Assembly: GCA_016787265.1 (NCBI GenBank)
Contig: JAEUVF010000008.1
Span: 186,001 to 250,000, forward strand
Length of the DNA stretch: 64,000 bases
Origin: Flavipsychrobacter sp.
GTDB lineage: Bacteria; Bacteroidota; Bacteroidia; Chitinophagales; Chitinophagaceae
Reading direction: 5' to 3'
This document shows positions 1 to 8,825 of this stretch, one piece after another (positions within the stretch are counted from its first letter, which is position 1; every line of letters starts with the position of its first letter). The notes beneath the pieces were generated by a model. The model ran no database searches. It was not told where the DNA came from and saw only the letters and a list, made by a program, of their open reading frames with translations. Both the position numbers and the translations under genes were made by a program.

Positions 1-555
1 CCTGGTTCTATTAGTGTGGGTGACAACAGCAAATTTGATAAATGGGTTGTAGAAACAATTGCTGAGGCGGAAGTTGTAATAATAAGTAAAGCAGGAGGAG
101 AGGAGGAAACGATAAACAGGTTTCTTCCGGTATTTCCTGCTATTGAATGGAAGGTACTGGAGGGTGGATTTGAGGCCTGGCAAAAAGCATCGTATCCATT
201 AGACATGATCATTGAAGTTGAAGCCGATGAACTGGCACTGGATCTTCCGCATGACCCAAATCTCCAGGTCATTGATCTTCGGGGCGAGGAAGAATTTGAA
301 GAGGCTCATGTAACCAGGGCCCAGCATATCCCTCTGGCGGAACTGGTTGACCTGGCCACTATTGCAAACTTTGACGAAGACCAGCAGCTTTATCTCCATT
401 GTGGAGGAGGTCAGAGAAGTGTGCTTGCTGCAAGCCTGATTAAAAAACAGGGAGTGCATAACCTTCGTGTAGTAGCAGGTGGTTTTGAAGCTATTAAGCG
501 TGAAAAAGCCATCCCGATTACACAGAAACAAGACCATTCCGGATTGCAAAAGTGA
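1..555 (+). CDS. MBL-fold/rhodanese protein, C-terminal part (cut by window edge)
   Basis: The reading frame is open from the first base, so this is the 3' end of a longer gene; the GTG at 16 is probably internal. The 184 visible residues cover the end of one rhodanese-like segment without a catalytic Cys and one complete rhodanese domain. The second has an active-site loop HCGGGQRS with Cys at visible codon 134. Two rhodanese domains after a metallo-beta-lactamase domain are typical of Bacteroidota persulfide/sulfur-transfer hydrolases of about 450-470 residues, so the missing N-terminus is inferred to be that hydrolase. The 3' end overlaps the convergent response-regulator gene by 38 bp. 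The rhodanese domain is certain; the full architecture is inferred. Confidence 0.8.
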   Translation, partial: PGSISVGDNSKFDKWVVETIAEAEVVIISKAGGEEETINRFLPVFPAIEWKVLEGGFEAWQKASYPLDMIIEVEADELALDLPHDPNLQVIDLRGEEEFEEAHVTRAQHIPLAELVDLATIANFDEDQQLYLHCGGGQRSVLAASLIKKQGVHNLRVVAGGFEAIKREKAIPITQKQDHSGLQK

Positions 556-1183
556 CCAGTCCTACCCGTGTTTTAATATGTAATTTATCAAATAGTGTAT
601 CGCGGTAACCGTCAATTGTACGTGGACTCAGGTACATCTTGCTGGCTATTTCCTTATACGTCATTTCTGTACAGGCATATCTAAGGAATTCGATTTCCCG
701 GTCGTTTAATACAGCCAGCGGATTCCGATGATCATCCATTTCACTGTCATCATACTGGTTTATGGTATGTATCAGCCTGCCTGTAACCAGTTCCGAATAG
801 TAGTATCCTTTTATCATTAGTGCCTCCATCGCTGCATTCAGATCTACGGGATCACAATACTTCATAATATATCCCCTGACGCCTGCTTTGAACATTCTGA
901 TGATGGCATTTTCTGTATCATACATGGAAAGCGCCAGTGTACGAATATCCGGGTAGTTTCTTTTCAGCCAGCTGGCTGCTGCATATCCATCCATTTCGGG
1001 CATATTTACATCCATTAATACCAGGTCGGGCAAATTGGAGGGATTGAGCATTTCAATCATTTCGGTTCCATTAGACGCCTGAAACAATACATCAAAGCGA
1101 TCAAAACTTTGAACAGTAGACGCCAGTCCGTTTCTTAACAATACATGATCGTCTACCAATACCACTTTAAAATTTTTTTCCAT
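518..1183 (-). CDS. LuxR/NarL-type response regulator
   Basis: This 221-residue two-component response regulator has a receiver domain at about 5-125. Acidic residues D11/D12, phospho-acceptor D58 in LMDVNMPEMDG, S86 and K108 are all in place. A LuxR-type helix-turn-helix at about 155-220 contains LNDREIEFLRYA and YKEIASKMYLSPRTIDGYR. It should bind DNA after phosphorylation by a histidine kinase, but no kinase is visible nearby. It is the last gene of the leftward run and lies 85 bp after the acyltransferase gene, so it may be co-transcribed or have its own promoter. Its target is unknown. The family call is very secure. Confidence 0.93.
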   Translation of the reverse strand: MEKNFKVVLVDDHVLLRNGLASTVQSFDRFDVLFQASNGTEMIEMLNPSNLPDLVLMDVNMPEMDGYAAASWLKRNYPDIRTLALSMYDTENAIIRMFKAGVRGYIMKYCDPVDLNAAMEALMIKGYYYSELVTGRLIHTINQYDDSEMDDHRNPLAVLNDREIEFLRYACTEMTYKEIASKMYLSPRTIDGYRDTLFDKLHIKTRVGLVTFAIRNGLVSV

Positions 1184-1268
1184 CCGTAGTTGTTTTTAAG
1201 GTTTTTGAAAACAGGTACAGATCAGCAGGATTTCCGGTTAAATCGTTTGCTAGTGGTTTGGCAGAGGT

Positions 1269-2201
1269 TTATGGATGGGCTGTTTTGTAAGGATCAACAG
1301 CCTGGGAAGGTGCAGGAACTACATCAATCCAGCGTTTCGCATAGTCTGGTTTCCAGGATTTTTTCCATCGTCGATGACTCCATAACCACATATCGGGATG
1401 TTGTTTTATGTTTTCTTCCAGGAAGTTCCTGTATCGACGGGTTAACTCCCCTTCTTCCAGACTGGCCGGGTTTTCTTCTGCAATTTCAACATGCAGATAA
1501 TAATAACCTCTTTTGAGTTTTGAAATACTTACAAATGCGACGGGAATATTTCCGGCGCGAGCCCCCTTCTCTGGCCCGGGAATAAAGGGGGTAGGATGTC
1601 CGAAAAAATTTAACCAATAGGCCTGATGAACTTTTGAGGGCACCTGATCAGCGACCAAACCCAGCAGATATTGTGAGTCGCGGTAAGGTAACATGCTATT
1701 CTTCATGTCCGTTGCAGGTAACAGAATAGTTCCGGTTTTGCTCCTGAGTTTTCGGAAAATTTTATCCATTGCCTTGTTCTTAAGCGGCATGTAAACTCCC
1801 AGCAAGGGATGTTTACAATAATATCCATAAGCCAGGTTACCCAGTTCCCAATTAAAATTATGGCCCATATGAACCTGGCAGCGCAATCCTTTATCATAGA
1901 GCTCATTGAATTTTTGATAGTCGCCCTGCATCCGGCTGGTAATGAATTCTTTACCTGCTGAAATGAGTTTGATGGTTTCAATAAATGTATCAATGAAATT
2001 GCGTTGGAACCCTCTCCTGATTAGCTTCCGCTCAGCAGCTGACTTTTCAGGGAATGAAAGCCTGATATTATCATCGATTACCTTTCTTCGATATCCCGCA
2101 AGTTCAAAGATCAGCCAACCCAGAAAATCTCCGATGGCATACAGAACCCTCAATGGTATGAGTGATACCAGGTAGAGTAATCCATATAGTAAATAATACA
2201 T
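1269..2201 (-). CDS. LpxL/HtrB-like lysophospholipid (lipid A) acyltransferase
   Basis: A membrane-associated acyltransferase of the LpxL/HtrB family, which adds secondary acyl chains to lipid A precursors at the inner membrane. I place the start at the ATG at 2201, giving 310 residues. The frame stays open to 2273, but those extra 24 residues precede the first hydrophobic segment and look non-native. An N-terminal membrane segment MYYLLYGLLYLVSLIPL is followed by the catalytic HX4E motif, H114 to E119 in HNFNWE. A second conserved block reads LVADQVPSKVHQAYWLNFFG. It follows nadB in the same direction with a 90 bp gap. Acyl-chain specificity cannot be read; an aminolipid acyltransferase role is possible. 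Confidence 0.85.
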   Translation of the reverse strand: MYYLLYGLLYLVSLIPLRVLYAIGDFLGWLIFELAGYRRKVIDDNIRLSFPEKSAAERKLIRRGFQRNFIDTFIETIKLISAGKEFITSRMQGDYQKFNELYDKGLRCQVHMGHNFNWELGNLAYGYYCKHPLLGVYMPLKNKAMDKIFRKLRSKTGTILLPATDMKNSMLPYRDSQYLLGLVADQVPSKVHQAYWLNFFGHPTPFIPGPEKGARAGNIPVAFVSISKLKRGYYYLHVEIAEENPASLEEGELTRRYRNFLEENIKQHPDMWLWSHRRWKKSWKPDYAKRWIDVVPAPSQAVDPYKTAHP

Positions 2202-2291
2202 GTTGATTGGCTGTTTGTACAAATGTAATGGGCTGTATCTCCCCATCCAAGCAGGAAGGGGGGAGAAAAACACGGTATTTTCTGAAAACCG

Positions 2292-3893
2292 TCAGAGCAC
2301 AATGTTTTGAAGAATCGGGCTCTTTTCTGGATAATCGGTATTAAAATGAAGTCCGCGACTCTCTTTCCTGAATTGGGCACCCTTTACAATCAGGTAGGCA
2401 ACTGTGATCATATTTCTCAATTCACAGAGTTGGGGTGAGAGTGTGGTATTTACGTAAAGCTTTTCTGTTTCTTCCCAGAGCAGATCGAGCCGCCGCATTG
2501 CCCGTTCCAGCCTGACATTGGTTCGTACAATCCCAACATAATCACTCATCAGCAACTGTAGTTCTTTCAGACTTTGAGTGATCAGGATCATTTCTCTGGG
2601 GTCGGTAGTTCCGGCGCTGTCCCAGTCAGGAATAAGCGCAGGGGCGATGGTCGTTTGAGGTAACAGGGAAGCATCTTCAAATGCGCGATGTCCGAATACC
2701 ATCGCTTCCAATAAGGAATTACTGGCCAGGCGATTGGCTCCATGTAAACCGGTGGATGCACATTCACCAGCCGCATACAGGTTTCGAATGGATGTTCTTC
2801 CACACTCATCGGTTTTTATTCCTCCACAACTGTAGTGTGCAGCAGGAGCTACTGGAATTTGGTGTTGAGTGATATCTATACCTATTGAAAGACATTTTTC
2901 ATAAATGTTCGGAAAATGATGGATGAACTTTTCCTTATCGAGATGCCTGCAATCGAGGTAAACATGCTCTGTACCAGTGATTTTCATTTCGGAGTCGATG
3001 GCGCGGGCCACTATATCACGGGGGGCAAGGTCCTTTCGCTCATCATATCGTTCCATGAAGGCTTCGCCTTTTTTATTTCGGAGGATGCCTCCGTCTCCCC
3101 GTACCGCTTCGGTGATAAGAAATGCCTGTCCCCCAACTCCTGGTTCATATAGGGCCGTTGGATGGAACTGGATAAATTCCATATTCTCGATCCGGCCTTT
3201 TGCACGATAAACCATCGCTGTTCCATCACCGGTTGCGATGGCAGGGTTGGTAGTAGACCGGTACACCTGTCCATTTCCTCCCGTAGCCAGCAAGGTAGTT
3301 CCTGCAAGAATTTTTTCTATCTGTTTGGTATTGGTATTAAGCGCATAGACGCCATAGCACTGAATATCCGGCGTACTTTTAGTTACCAGGTAACCCAGGT
3401 GGTGTTGTGTTATCAGTTCTATTACAAACCAGTGTTTGTGAAATTCAATATTGGGGAATTGCTGCACTTTTTCAATCAGTGCCCGCTCCATTTCCTTTCC
3501 GGTTACATCTTTGTGATGCAGGATGCGGTATTCACTGTGTCCGCCTTCCATACCCAGCATATAATCGCCATCCGCGTCTTTATCAAAATTGGCTCCCCAT
3601 TCTATGATTTCGCTGATTCGTTGTACCCCTTCCTTTACAACTATTTCAACGATTTTTTCATTACAAAGTCCATCACCTGCAATAAGGGTATCGTTAATAT
3701 GTTTTTCAAAACTGTCGTTCTCAAAATCGGTTACTCCCGCTATCCCACCCTGTGCATATTTAGTATTTGTTTCGTCTGCGGCAGCCTTGGTTACCACGGT
3801 AATTCTTTTATCGGGAAAACGTTCGGCCATTTTAAGTGCATAAGTAAGACCGGCAATTCCGGATCCGATTACTAAAAAATCAGTTTGTATCAT
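2292..3893 (-). CDS. nadB: L-aspartate oxidase NadB
   Basis: NadB is the FAD enzyme that oxidises L-aspartate to iminoaspartate, the first step of de novo NAD synthesis. The 533-residue length is normal. The N-terminus carries the dinucleotide-binding GSGIAG (G10, G12, G15). Conserved flavoprotein blocks include TNTKYAQGGIAG near residue 45, HPTALYEPG, the substrate-loop segment APRDIVARAID and HYSCGGIKTDECGRTS followed by NLYAAGECA. This set separates NadB from fumarate-reductase relatives together with the absence of a membrane anchor. It overlaps the upstream YhhN gene by 4 bp (ATGA), which indicates translational coupling. nadA and nadC are not in the window. Confidence 0.96.
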   Translation of the reverse strand: MIQTDFLVIGSGIAGLTYALKMAERFPDKRITVVTKAAADETNTKYAQGGIAGVTDFENDSFEKHINDTLIAGDGLCNEKIVEIVVKEGVQRISEIIEWGANFDKDADGDYMLGMEGGHSEYRILHHKDVTGKEMERALIEKVQQFPNIEFHKHWFVIELITQHHLGYLVTKSTPDIQCYGVYALNTNTKQIEKILAGTTLLATGGNGQVYRSTTNPAIATGDGTAMVYRAKGRIENMEFIQFHPTALYEPGVGGQAFLITEAVRGDGGILRNKKGEAFMERYDERKDLAPRDIVARAIDSEMKITGTEHVYLDCRHLDKEKFIHHFPNIYEKCLSIGIDITQHQIPVAPAAHYSCGGIKTDECGRTSIRNLYAAGECASTGLHGANRLASNSLLEAMVFGHRAFEDASLLPQTTIAPALIPDWDSAGTTDPREMILITQSLKELQLLMSDYVGIVRTNVRLERAMRRLDLLWEETEKLYVNTTLSPQLCELRNMITVAYLIVKGAQFRKESRGLHFNTDYPEKSPILQNIVL

Positions 3894-4570
3894 GAGATGC
3901 GGGAAATTGATTGAACAATGAATAATTGTGCCAGGCCATAAGTAAGCATGATACCAACACCCGCCAGGGGAAATGGTTCTATAAACTGGTTAATGGCAAG
4001 CAGGCTATCGGAAAGTACAAAGAGTGCAGCACCAATAATGAGCAGTAAGGCGGGCTTGGTCAGTGGTTTTACATAAACATGAAAGGCTGAAGCCAGCATA
4101 CTGCCTATAGCGATGGCATACAATAATACAGGAACCCTGAGTTCATTTGGTAAGGTTCTGAAAAGCGCACTGTAGAGTACGATGATATACAACAAGATGG
4201 CAACCAGTACCAGGGGATTCCATCGCTTTACGATGTTTAATTGTTTCCTGGCATTCAGGAATATCCAGGTATATAATAACTGTGCCAGCAGGAAGCTGGC
4301 TAGTCCGGCCATAAAAAAACCGGAGTCTGGTTGCATGAGGAATACATCACCCAGCCAGGAAAAAAACAGTGCTGCAATCACAGGCTTTCGGTAGGCAGCT
4401 CCTGAACCGGTTATGGAAATAAAATAAACGAGCAGCCAGGCCATTAACAGGGGTTTCGTTACAAAACGTATCGTTCCCCAGTTTAAAAAAATAGCCAGCA
4501 AATGGATTCCTAACAGTGCCAGGTAACCGATTTGCCAGCCATTTTTTTTCACAGCGATGGGTTGGTTCAT
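3890..4570 (-). CDS. YhhN/TMEM86-family membrane protein (lysoplasmalogenase-like)
   Basis: A 226-residue integral membrane protein with about eight hydrophobic helices. Its features match the YhhN/TMEM86 family, whose characterised animal members hydrolyse the vinyl-ether bond of lysoplasmalogens. The family's polar motifs inside helices are visible as FFSWLGDVFLM near residue 70 and FVLSDSLLAIN near residue 185; the aspartates there are the likely catalytic residues. It overlaps nadB by 4 bp downstream and the lipoprotein gene by 1 bp upstream, so it belongs to this operon. Whether this organism makes ether lipids is unknown, so the substrate stays open. Confidence 0.85.
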   Translation of the reverse strand: MNQPIAVKKNGWQIGYLALLGIHLLAIFLNWGTIRFVTKPLLMAWLLVYFISITGSGAAYRKPVIAALFFSWLGDVFLMQPDSGFFMAGLASFLLAQLLYTWIFLNARKQLNIVKRWNPLVLVAILLYIIVLYSALFRTLPNELRVPVLLYAIAIGSMLASAFHVYVKPLTKPALLLIIGAALFVLSDSLLAINQFIEPFPLAGVGIMLTYGLAQLFIVQSISRIS

Positions 4571-5349
4571 TAATAACGGATGATTATTTCCATAAGTTTT
4601 GGAGAATCCAGGGCTGCAACGATATCTCCCTTAAGCGTAACGGTTTTTTTGTCAGCGGAAATTACTGCCCTGGGGTTGCTGACTGATTTTACTTTTTTGG
4701 GAACTTTTACTGTCAGGTTCAGACTCATATCACCCATCATTGAAAACATTCCCCTCGATTCCTGAAGTTTGGGGTCGCTTATCAGGCTGTCGTAGCGGGC
4801 TTTGTTCAATACTTTTTTATATTCCCCGTTGCTGAAACTGATGTCGTACATGGAGCTGATCTTTTCAATACCTCCGCCGCTAGCTGGCATTGCAGCCGGT
4901 TGATCCGGACCGGGTTGTTGGCCGCCCAAATTTTTCAGGGATTTACCCATTACATCCATTTCTGTCATGGCTTTGGTTAATTTATTGGCATCAGCAATAC
5001 TCTTAAAGGGGAAATTCATGTTGATATTAAACAGATTCTCTTTCATGTTCATTTGCAGTTGCAGTTTGCCATTGCGAAGCAGGGCTTTATTTTCAGCAGT
5101 CAATTCCTGAACAGTATCAACAATATCTTTCATCAGTATGGTAGTGTCCAGGGCTTTGTCCATGCCTTCTTTCTGAAGGTCTTCCGGAGATGCAAAACCT
5201 TTTAGCATTTCAAACAACTGGCCCATTTCAGTTCTGGCAGCCACCATTCCGGATCCATCTTCCCGGATTTCTACCTCTTCTTCAATCTGGATACAGGCGG
5301 TGAATAGTACGGTTACCAGGAAGGTGAGCAGGAGTTTATATTTTTTCAT
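4570..5349 (-). CDS. Lipoprotein of unknown function
   Basis: A 259-residue protein that starts with a signal peptide and a lipobox ending LLFTAC-type at about residue 19 (LFTAC), followed by an acidic stretch IEEEVEIREDGSG. It is therefore likely lipidated and anchored in the cell envelope. The body alternates predicted helix with a Pro/Gly-rich linker GGQQPGPDQPAAMPASGGG near residues 144-162. The C-terminal part is beta-rich (SLNLTVKVPKKVKSVSN). Similar conserved lipoproteins occur in Chitinophagaceae, but I recognise no enzymatic motif. It sits 27 bp after the mutarotase gene and overlaps yhhN by one base. Confidence 0.75.
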   Translation of the reverse strand: MKKYKLLLTFLVTVLFTACIQIEEEVEIREDGSGMVAARTEMGQLFEMLKGFASPEDLQKEGMDKALDTTILMKDIVDTVQELTAENKALLRNGKLQLQMNMKENLFNINMNFPFKSIADANKLTKAMTEMDVMGKSLKNLGGQQPGPDQPAAMPASGGGIEKISSMYDISFSNGEYKKVLNKARYDSLISDPKLQESRGMFSMMGDMSLNLTVKVPKKVKSVSNPRAVISADKKTVTLKGDIVAALDSPKLMEIIIRY

Positions 5350-5376
5350 TTCTGTGGTTTAAAATTTGGGAACAAG

Positions 5377-6339
5377 TTAATTGGTTTCTTTGGTATCTAT
5401 TATATAATGCAGGGTAAGTGTTTTTGTTTCTCCCGGTTTCAATTCAATCAATCCGATTCCGTTATTAAAAGAATTAGGAGCAGAACTGAGGTTTTCAATT
5501 GCAATGCTTTTGCGGTCTGGCGGAGTATAAATCTGGAGGTATGGGTATTGCTCATCTGTAACAAATCGTACGGAAAGCCCACTTGCCGGATGGCTCCATT
5601 CACATACCGGTTGGCCTCCGGCAGGATCCAGTAAAAAACAGTTGTCTAATTCAGTGCTGCCAAATGGTTTGCTTGCGTTAAACGTCTGATAGGGTAATAT
5701 TCTTCCGGTTGGAATCAGTTTCTCACTGAACTCCAGCATTCCTTTGGCTGGAAATCGCAGCCAGCATTCATTGATAGTTTCACCTAGCTGAAAATAAGGA
5801 TGCCAGCCATCCGCCATAGGAATCGTTTGTTGATCGCTGTTATGCAGGATCGTTTGAACCTGCAGGGTGTTTCCATGAAAAAGCGTATATACTACCTGGC
5901 AGGTATACCGAAATGGATATCCGGAATCTTCAGCTTCATAGTGATACTCAAATAGTACGCTAGCGAAGAATTCAGTTGTATTTTGTTCCTTAACGGTAAA
6001 GTTTTTGTTGAACAGCAGGCCGTGTATGGCAGATCCATCCGGGAATCGGTTGGCAAACTGATAACGATGTCCTTCCCAAACATAACTGCCTTCTTCAATC
6101 CGGCAGGGAAAGGGTGATAGTTTGCTGCTTTTATAACTGGCTGTCAGTTCTTTATCGAGTTCTGCCTTATTGGAATAATTATTTATGATATTAACAGGCC
6201 CGGTTCCGGATTGAACTGTAAAAGCGTGTAACATGGCACCCTGTTCCGGAGCTATGGAAACGGTACAGGATAATTCATCATCGTGCAGGTGAATAAGCTG
6301 AATGCCTTTCAGGTTGGAATGGGTGATGCGAAATCTCAT
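5377..6339 (-). CDS. Aldose 1-epimerase (mutarotase) family protein
   Basis: A 320-residue cytoplasmic protein of the galactose-mutarotase fold, which interconverts alpha and beta anomers of sugars or sugar phosphates. Candidate catalytic residues of the family are present: His in SAIHGLLFNK near residue 105, His in MADGWHPYFQLG near residue 178, and Glu in IAIENLSSAPNSFNNG near residue 285. The substrate is not evident. It is the first gene of the six-gene leftward run and diverges from the beta-lactamase-fold gene across a 39 bp gap. No signal peptide is visible. A second, only distantly similar mutarotase-fold gene lies at 32052. Confidence 0.87.
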   Translation of the reverse strand: MRFRITHSNLKGIQLIHLHDDELSCTVSIAPEQGAMLHAFTVQSGTGPVNIINNYSNKAELDKELTASYKSSKLSPFPCRIEEGSYVWEGHRYQFANRFPDGSAIHGLLFNKNFTVKEQNTTEFFASVLFEYHYEAEDSGYPFRYTCQVVYTLFHGNTLQVQTILHNSDQQTIPMADGWHPYFQLGETINECWLRFPAKGMLEFSEKLIPTGRILPYQTFNASKPFGSTELDNCFLLDPAGGQPVCEWSHPASGLSVRFVTDEQYPYLQIYTPPDRKSIAIENLSSAPNSFNNGIGLIELKPGETKTLTLHYIIDTKETN

Positions 6340-6353
6340 GGGACAAAACTACC

Positions 6354-6361
6354 TAACTTTG
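6354..6361 (+). promoter_or_regulatory. -7 promoter element TAACTTTG
   Basis: A perfect match to the Bacteroidota -7 consensus TAnnTTTG, 17 bp before the ATG of the class D beta-lactamase-fold lipoprotein. No clear -33 TTTG is visible, so this is a motif-only call. Confidence 0.45.
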
Positions 6362-6378
6362 CGGCACAAATATGAATT

Positions 6379-7143
6379 ATGCGATATCTCCTGAGCCTGT
6401 TCCTGATCTCGATTAGTTTGGCATCCTGTTCTCCTAATAATGTTAAAGAGGATGCCGGTTTGAAAAAGTTACTGGAGGCGGAAAAGCTGGATGGGGTTAT
6501 TGGCATTTTTCATAACCTGAGCGGAGATTTTGTTTTGAGTGAACGAAAAGCCTTTCGCGACTCCGCTGTGGTTCCTGGAGCGAGTTTCGAAATTATCCAC
6601 TCACTGGTTGCGGTGGAAACCGGCCGTCTAAAAGATGAAAAATCAGCGCTTGAAGGTATTACCCTGGAGCAGGCTTTTAAGGCTGATTCAACCAGCTTTT
6701 TCCAGGTGTTGGCTGTTCGCATTGGTCGCGACACGATGCAGCGATGGATTGATACGCTTGGATATGCCCGCCGGTACGATACACCAAGGATTGCAAACCT
6801 GGACCGCTTCTGGACAGATAACTCCATCCGGATAACTGCTGATGAACAACTTGGAATTGTCAAGAAACTGTATTTCGACCAATTGCCTTTTCAACGCCGG
6901 ACCCATGCTATTGTTAGCAATATGATGTTGGTGGAAGAGGCAGCCGACCATAAGCTGGCGTATAAGTTTTCCGAAGGCAGAAATGCAGATAGTACCAGGA
7001 TTCTCTGGATTCAGGGGTGGAAGGAAATCCGGCAACATCCTCATTTTTTTGTTATTCAGTTGAGAACCAGGCAGGAGGGTACTGATTTGAAAGCTGCCGG
7101 AAAAAGAATCATGGACCAGGTTTTGGCCGGCTTTTTGCCCTAA
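6379..7143 (+). CDS. Class D beta-lactamase-fold lipoprotein, predicted catalytically dead
   Basis: A 254-residue lipoprotein (lipobox LASC, Cys17). Several segments align with OXA/BlaR-type penicillin-binding domains: VPGASFEIIHSLVAVETG (65-82), FFQVLAVRIGRDTMQRWIDTLGY (107-129) and FWTDNSIRITADEQLG (144-159). However, the hallmark residues are replaced. The nucleophile position of S-T-F-K is Ala68 and the carboxylated Lys position is Glu71. The Y-G-N motif reads YAR (129-131) and the K-T-G position reads KFS (196-198). The fold is therefore recognisable while acyl-enzyme chemistry should be impossible. A sensor or scaffold role in the envelope is possible but unproven. It lies just upstream of the batB-batC pair. 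Confidence 0.75.
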   Translation: MRYLLSLFLISISLASCSPNNVKEDAGLKKLLEAEKLDGVIGIFHNLSGDFVLSERKAFRDSAVVPGASFEIIHSLVAVETGRLKDEKSALEGITLEQAFKADSTSFFQVLAVRIGRDTMQRWIDTLGYARRYDTPRIANLDRFWTDNSIRITADEQLGIVKKLYFDQLPFQRRTHAIVSNMMLVEEAADHKLAYKFSEGRNADSTRILWIQGWKEIRQHPHFFVIQLRTRQEGTDLKAAGKRIMDQVLAGFLP

Positions 7144-7165
7144 ATTGCTATAAAACACCGAGCCC

Positions 7166-8164
7166 TTGTTTCGATTTGAACATCCCTTCTGGCTGGCAGC
7201 CCTGATTCTGGTTCCTGTATTGGTGGCCGTTTTTGTGCTTGCGCAACGTATCCGCAAACAGAAGCTGGCACTGCTTGGAGATCCCGTACTGGTGAAGGCA
7301 TTAATAGGTTCCTTCTCTCCATCACGTCATATCCGCAAGTTTTTGCTTGTGTTGATTGCGCTGGTATGTTTGGTACTTGCAATTGCCAATCCCCAGCTTA
7401 AAGGTGCAAGCCTGGATCAAAGTCGCCAGGGCCTGGATGTAATGCTGATCATGGATGTTAGCAAAAGCATGCTGGCGCAGGATATCAAACCCAACCGCCT
7501 GGAGCGTTCCCGCCAGTTAATGAGCATGCTGATCGATCAGTTATCCAACAACCGGTTGGGTATGATCTGGTTTGCCGGAAGGGCCTATCTTCAGATGCCA
7601 TTGACTACGGATTTATCAGCAGCCAAATTGTTTTTGCAGAATGCGGGTCCGGCTGCTGTTCCTACCCAGGGTACTGTAATCGGTGAAGCGCTTCGGCTTG
7701 CTGGTAGTTCTTTTAATACGAAGGAGCAAAAATACAAGGCAGTAATCCTGATTTCTGACGGCGAAGACCATGATCCGGAAGCGTTGGAAGTAGTAGAGCG
7801 ACTGGTTGAATCGGGCGTCATGATCAATACGGTGGGTGTCGGCTCAACAGAAGGAACCAATATCATTGATCCCGAAACCGGTGAAACTAAAAAAGACGCG
7901 AATGGAAACGTGGTGATCAGTAAACTTAATGAAGAACAGTTGCGTAATCTTGCTGTAAAAGGGAATGGAACCTATGTATACCTGCAGGATCCTTCTTCAG
8001 CTGCTCAAACCCTTGCTGCCCAGCTTGAAGGAATTGAGAAAAAACAACTGGATTCCTCCGATAATATTCAATACAACAGTTATTTCTATGCGTTGCTACT
8101 GTTGGCTTTGCTGCTGTTGATTACGGAAATATTTATTAGCGAACGTAAACTAGCTCTTCAATGA
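7166..8164 (+). CDS. batB: BatB-like von Willebrand factor A membrane protein
   Basis: A 332-residue VWA protein of the Bacteroidota aerotolerance (Bat) type. Two N-terminal membrane helices lie at about 8-28 and 59-77, the VWA domain at about 90-290 and a C-terminal helix at about 308-325. The metal-ion site is complete: DxSxS at 97-101 (DVSKS), T170 in PTQGT and D198 in ISDGED. Translation must begin at TTG 7166, because an in-frame stop lies 15 bp upstream and no ATG precedes the first helix. It overlaps batC by 4 bp. Only batB and batC are in the window. Bat proteins are linked to oxidative or envelope stress, but the mechanism is unresolved. Confidence 0.88.
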   Translation: MFRFEHPFWLAALILVPVLVAVFVLAQRIRKQKLALLGDPVLVKALIGSFSPSRHIRKFLLVLIALVCLVLAIANPQLKGASLDQSRQGLDVMLIMDVSKSMLAQDIKPNRLERSRQLMSMLIDQLSNNRLGMIWFAGRAYLQMPLTTDLSAAKLFLQNAGPAAVPTQGTVIGEALRLAGSSFNTKEQKYKAVILISDGEDHDPEALEVVERLVESGVMINTVGVGSTEGTNIIDPETGETKKDANGNVVISKLNEEQLRNLAVKGNGTYVYLQDPSSAAQTLAAQLEGIEKKQLDSSDNIQYNSYFYALLLLALLLLITEIFISERKLALQ

Positions 8165-8781
8165 AAGGAAGTGCTTTTCTCATTGTTTTACTGATAGTAT
8201 GCTGCAGGGCAGGTGCTCAGTCTTCTCATTTACGGGAAGGAAATAAATTTTTCCGTGAAGGTAAATTCGACGAGGCGGTTGATCGATATAATAAAGCGCT
8301 CGAGGAAAACCCAGCGGACTTAACGGCAATGTACAACCGATCCAATGCGCTTGCTAAAAAGGGAGATAAGGCTGCTGCGATGGAAGGTTATGAAAAACTG
8401 ATACAATCAGGAAAGGATCCACGAATCCTTGAAAAAGCATATTACGATAAGGGGGTGTTGCATCAGCAACAACAGCAATTGGACGAAAGTATACTTTCCT
8501 GGATGGAAGCGCTGAAACTGGATCCGGAAGATACCCAGGCTCGTGAAAACCTGCAAAAAGCATTGAGGGAAAAGAAACAGCAACAGGAGCAGGAAGAGAA
8601 AAAGCAGGAGAATAAACAGAAAGAAAACAAGGAAGAGGAGAAACCCAAACCCCAGCAAAGTAAACTGAATAAAAAACAGGTGGAGCAATTGTTGAAAGCA
8701 TTGGAACAGAAGGAAAAGGAAGTGCAGAAAAAAATGCAGCAAAAAGGCGGAAGTCCCACCCGGCCTGAAAAAGACTGGTAA
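8161..8781 (+). CDS. batC: BatC-like tetratricopeptide repeat protein
   Basis: A 206-residue exported protein with a signal peptide ending near AGAQ (residue 20). Three TPR-like units lie at about 23-120 (HLREGNKFFREGKFDEAVDRY, ADLTAMYNRSNALAKKGD, ILEKAYYDKGVLHQQ). A strongly charged Q/E/K-rich segment at about 135-175 precedes a C-terminal amphipathic helix KKQVEQLLKALEQKEKEV. This is the expected partner of BatB, with a 4 bp start/stop overlap. The charged segment is coiled-coil-like and is encoded by CAG/GAA-rich DNA, unlike the ATGGAAGAGGG repeats elsewhere in the window. Confidence 0.85.
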   Translation: MKGSAFLIVLLIVCCRAGAQSSHLREGNKFFREGKFDEAVDRYNKALEENPADLTAMYNRSNALAKKGDKAAAMEGYEKLIQSGKDPRILEKAYYDKGVLHQQQQQLDESILSWMEALKLDPEDTQARENLQKALREKKQQQEQEEKKQENKQKENKEEEKPKPQQSKLNKKQVEQLLKALEQKEKEVQKKMQQKGGSPTRPEKDW

Positions 8782-8802
8782 CAACCAAGGCGTTTCGGTT
8801 GT

Positions 8803-8810
8803 TATCTTTG
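8803..8810 (+). promoter_or_regulatory. -7 promoter element TATCTTTG
   Basis: A perfect TAnnTTTG match in the gap between batC and ispG, 15 bp before the chosen ispG ATG. It suggests ispG has its own promoter with a very short leader. Confidence 0.45.
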
Positions 8811-8825
8811 ACTAAAATCGAACTA

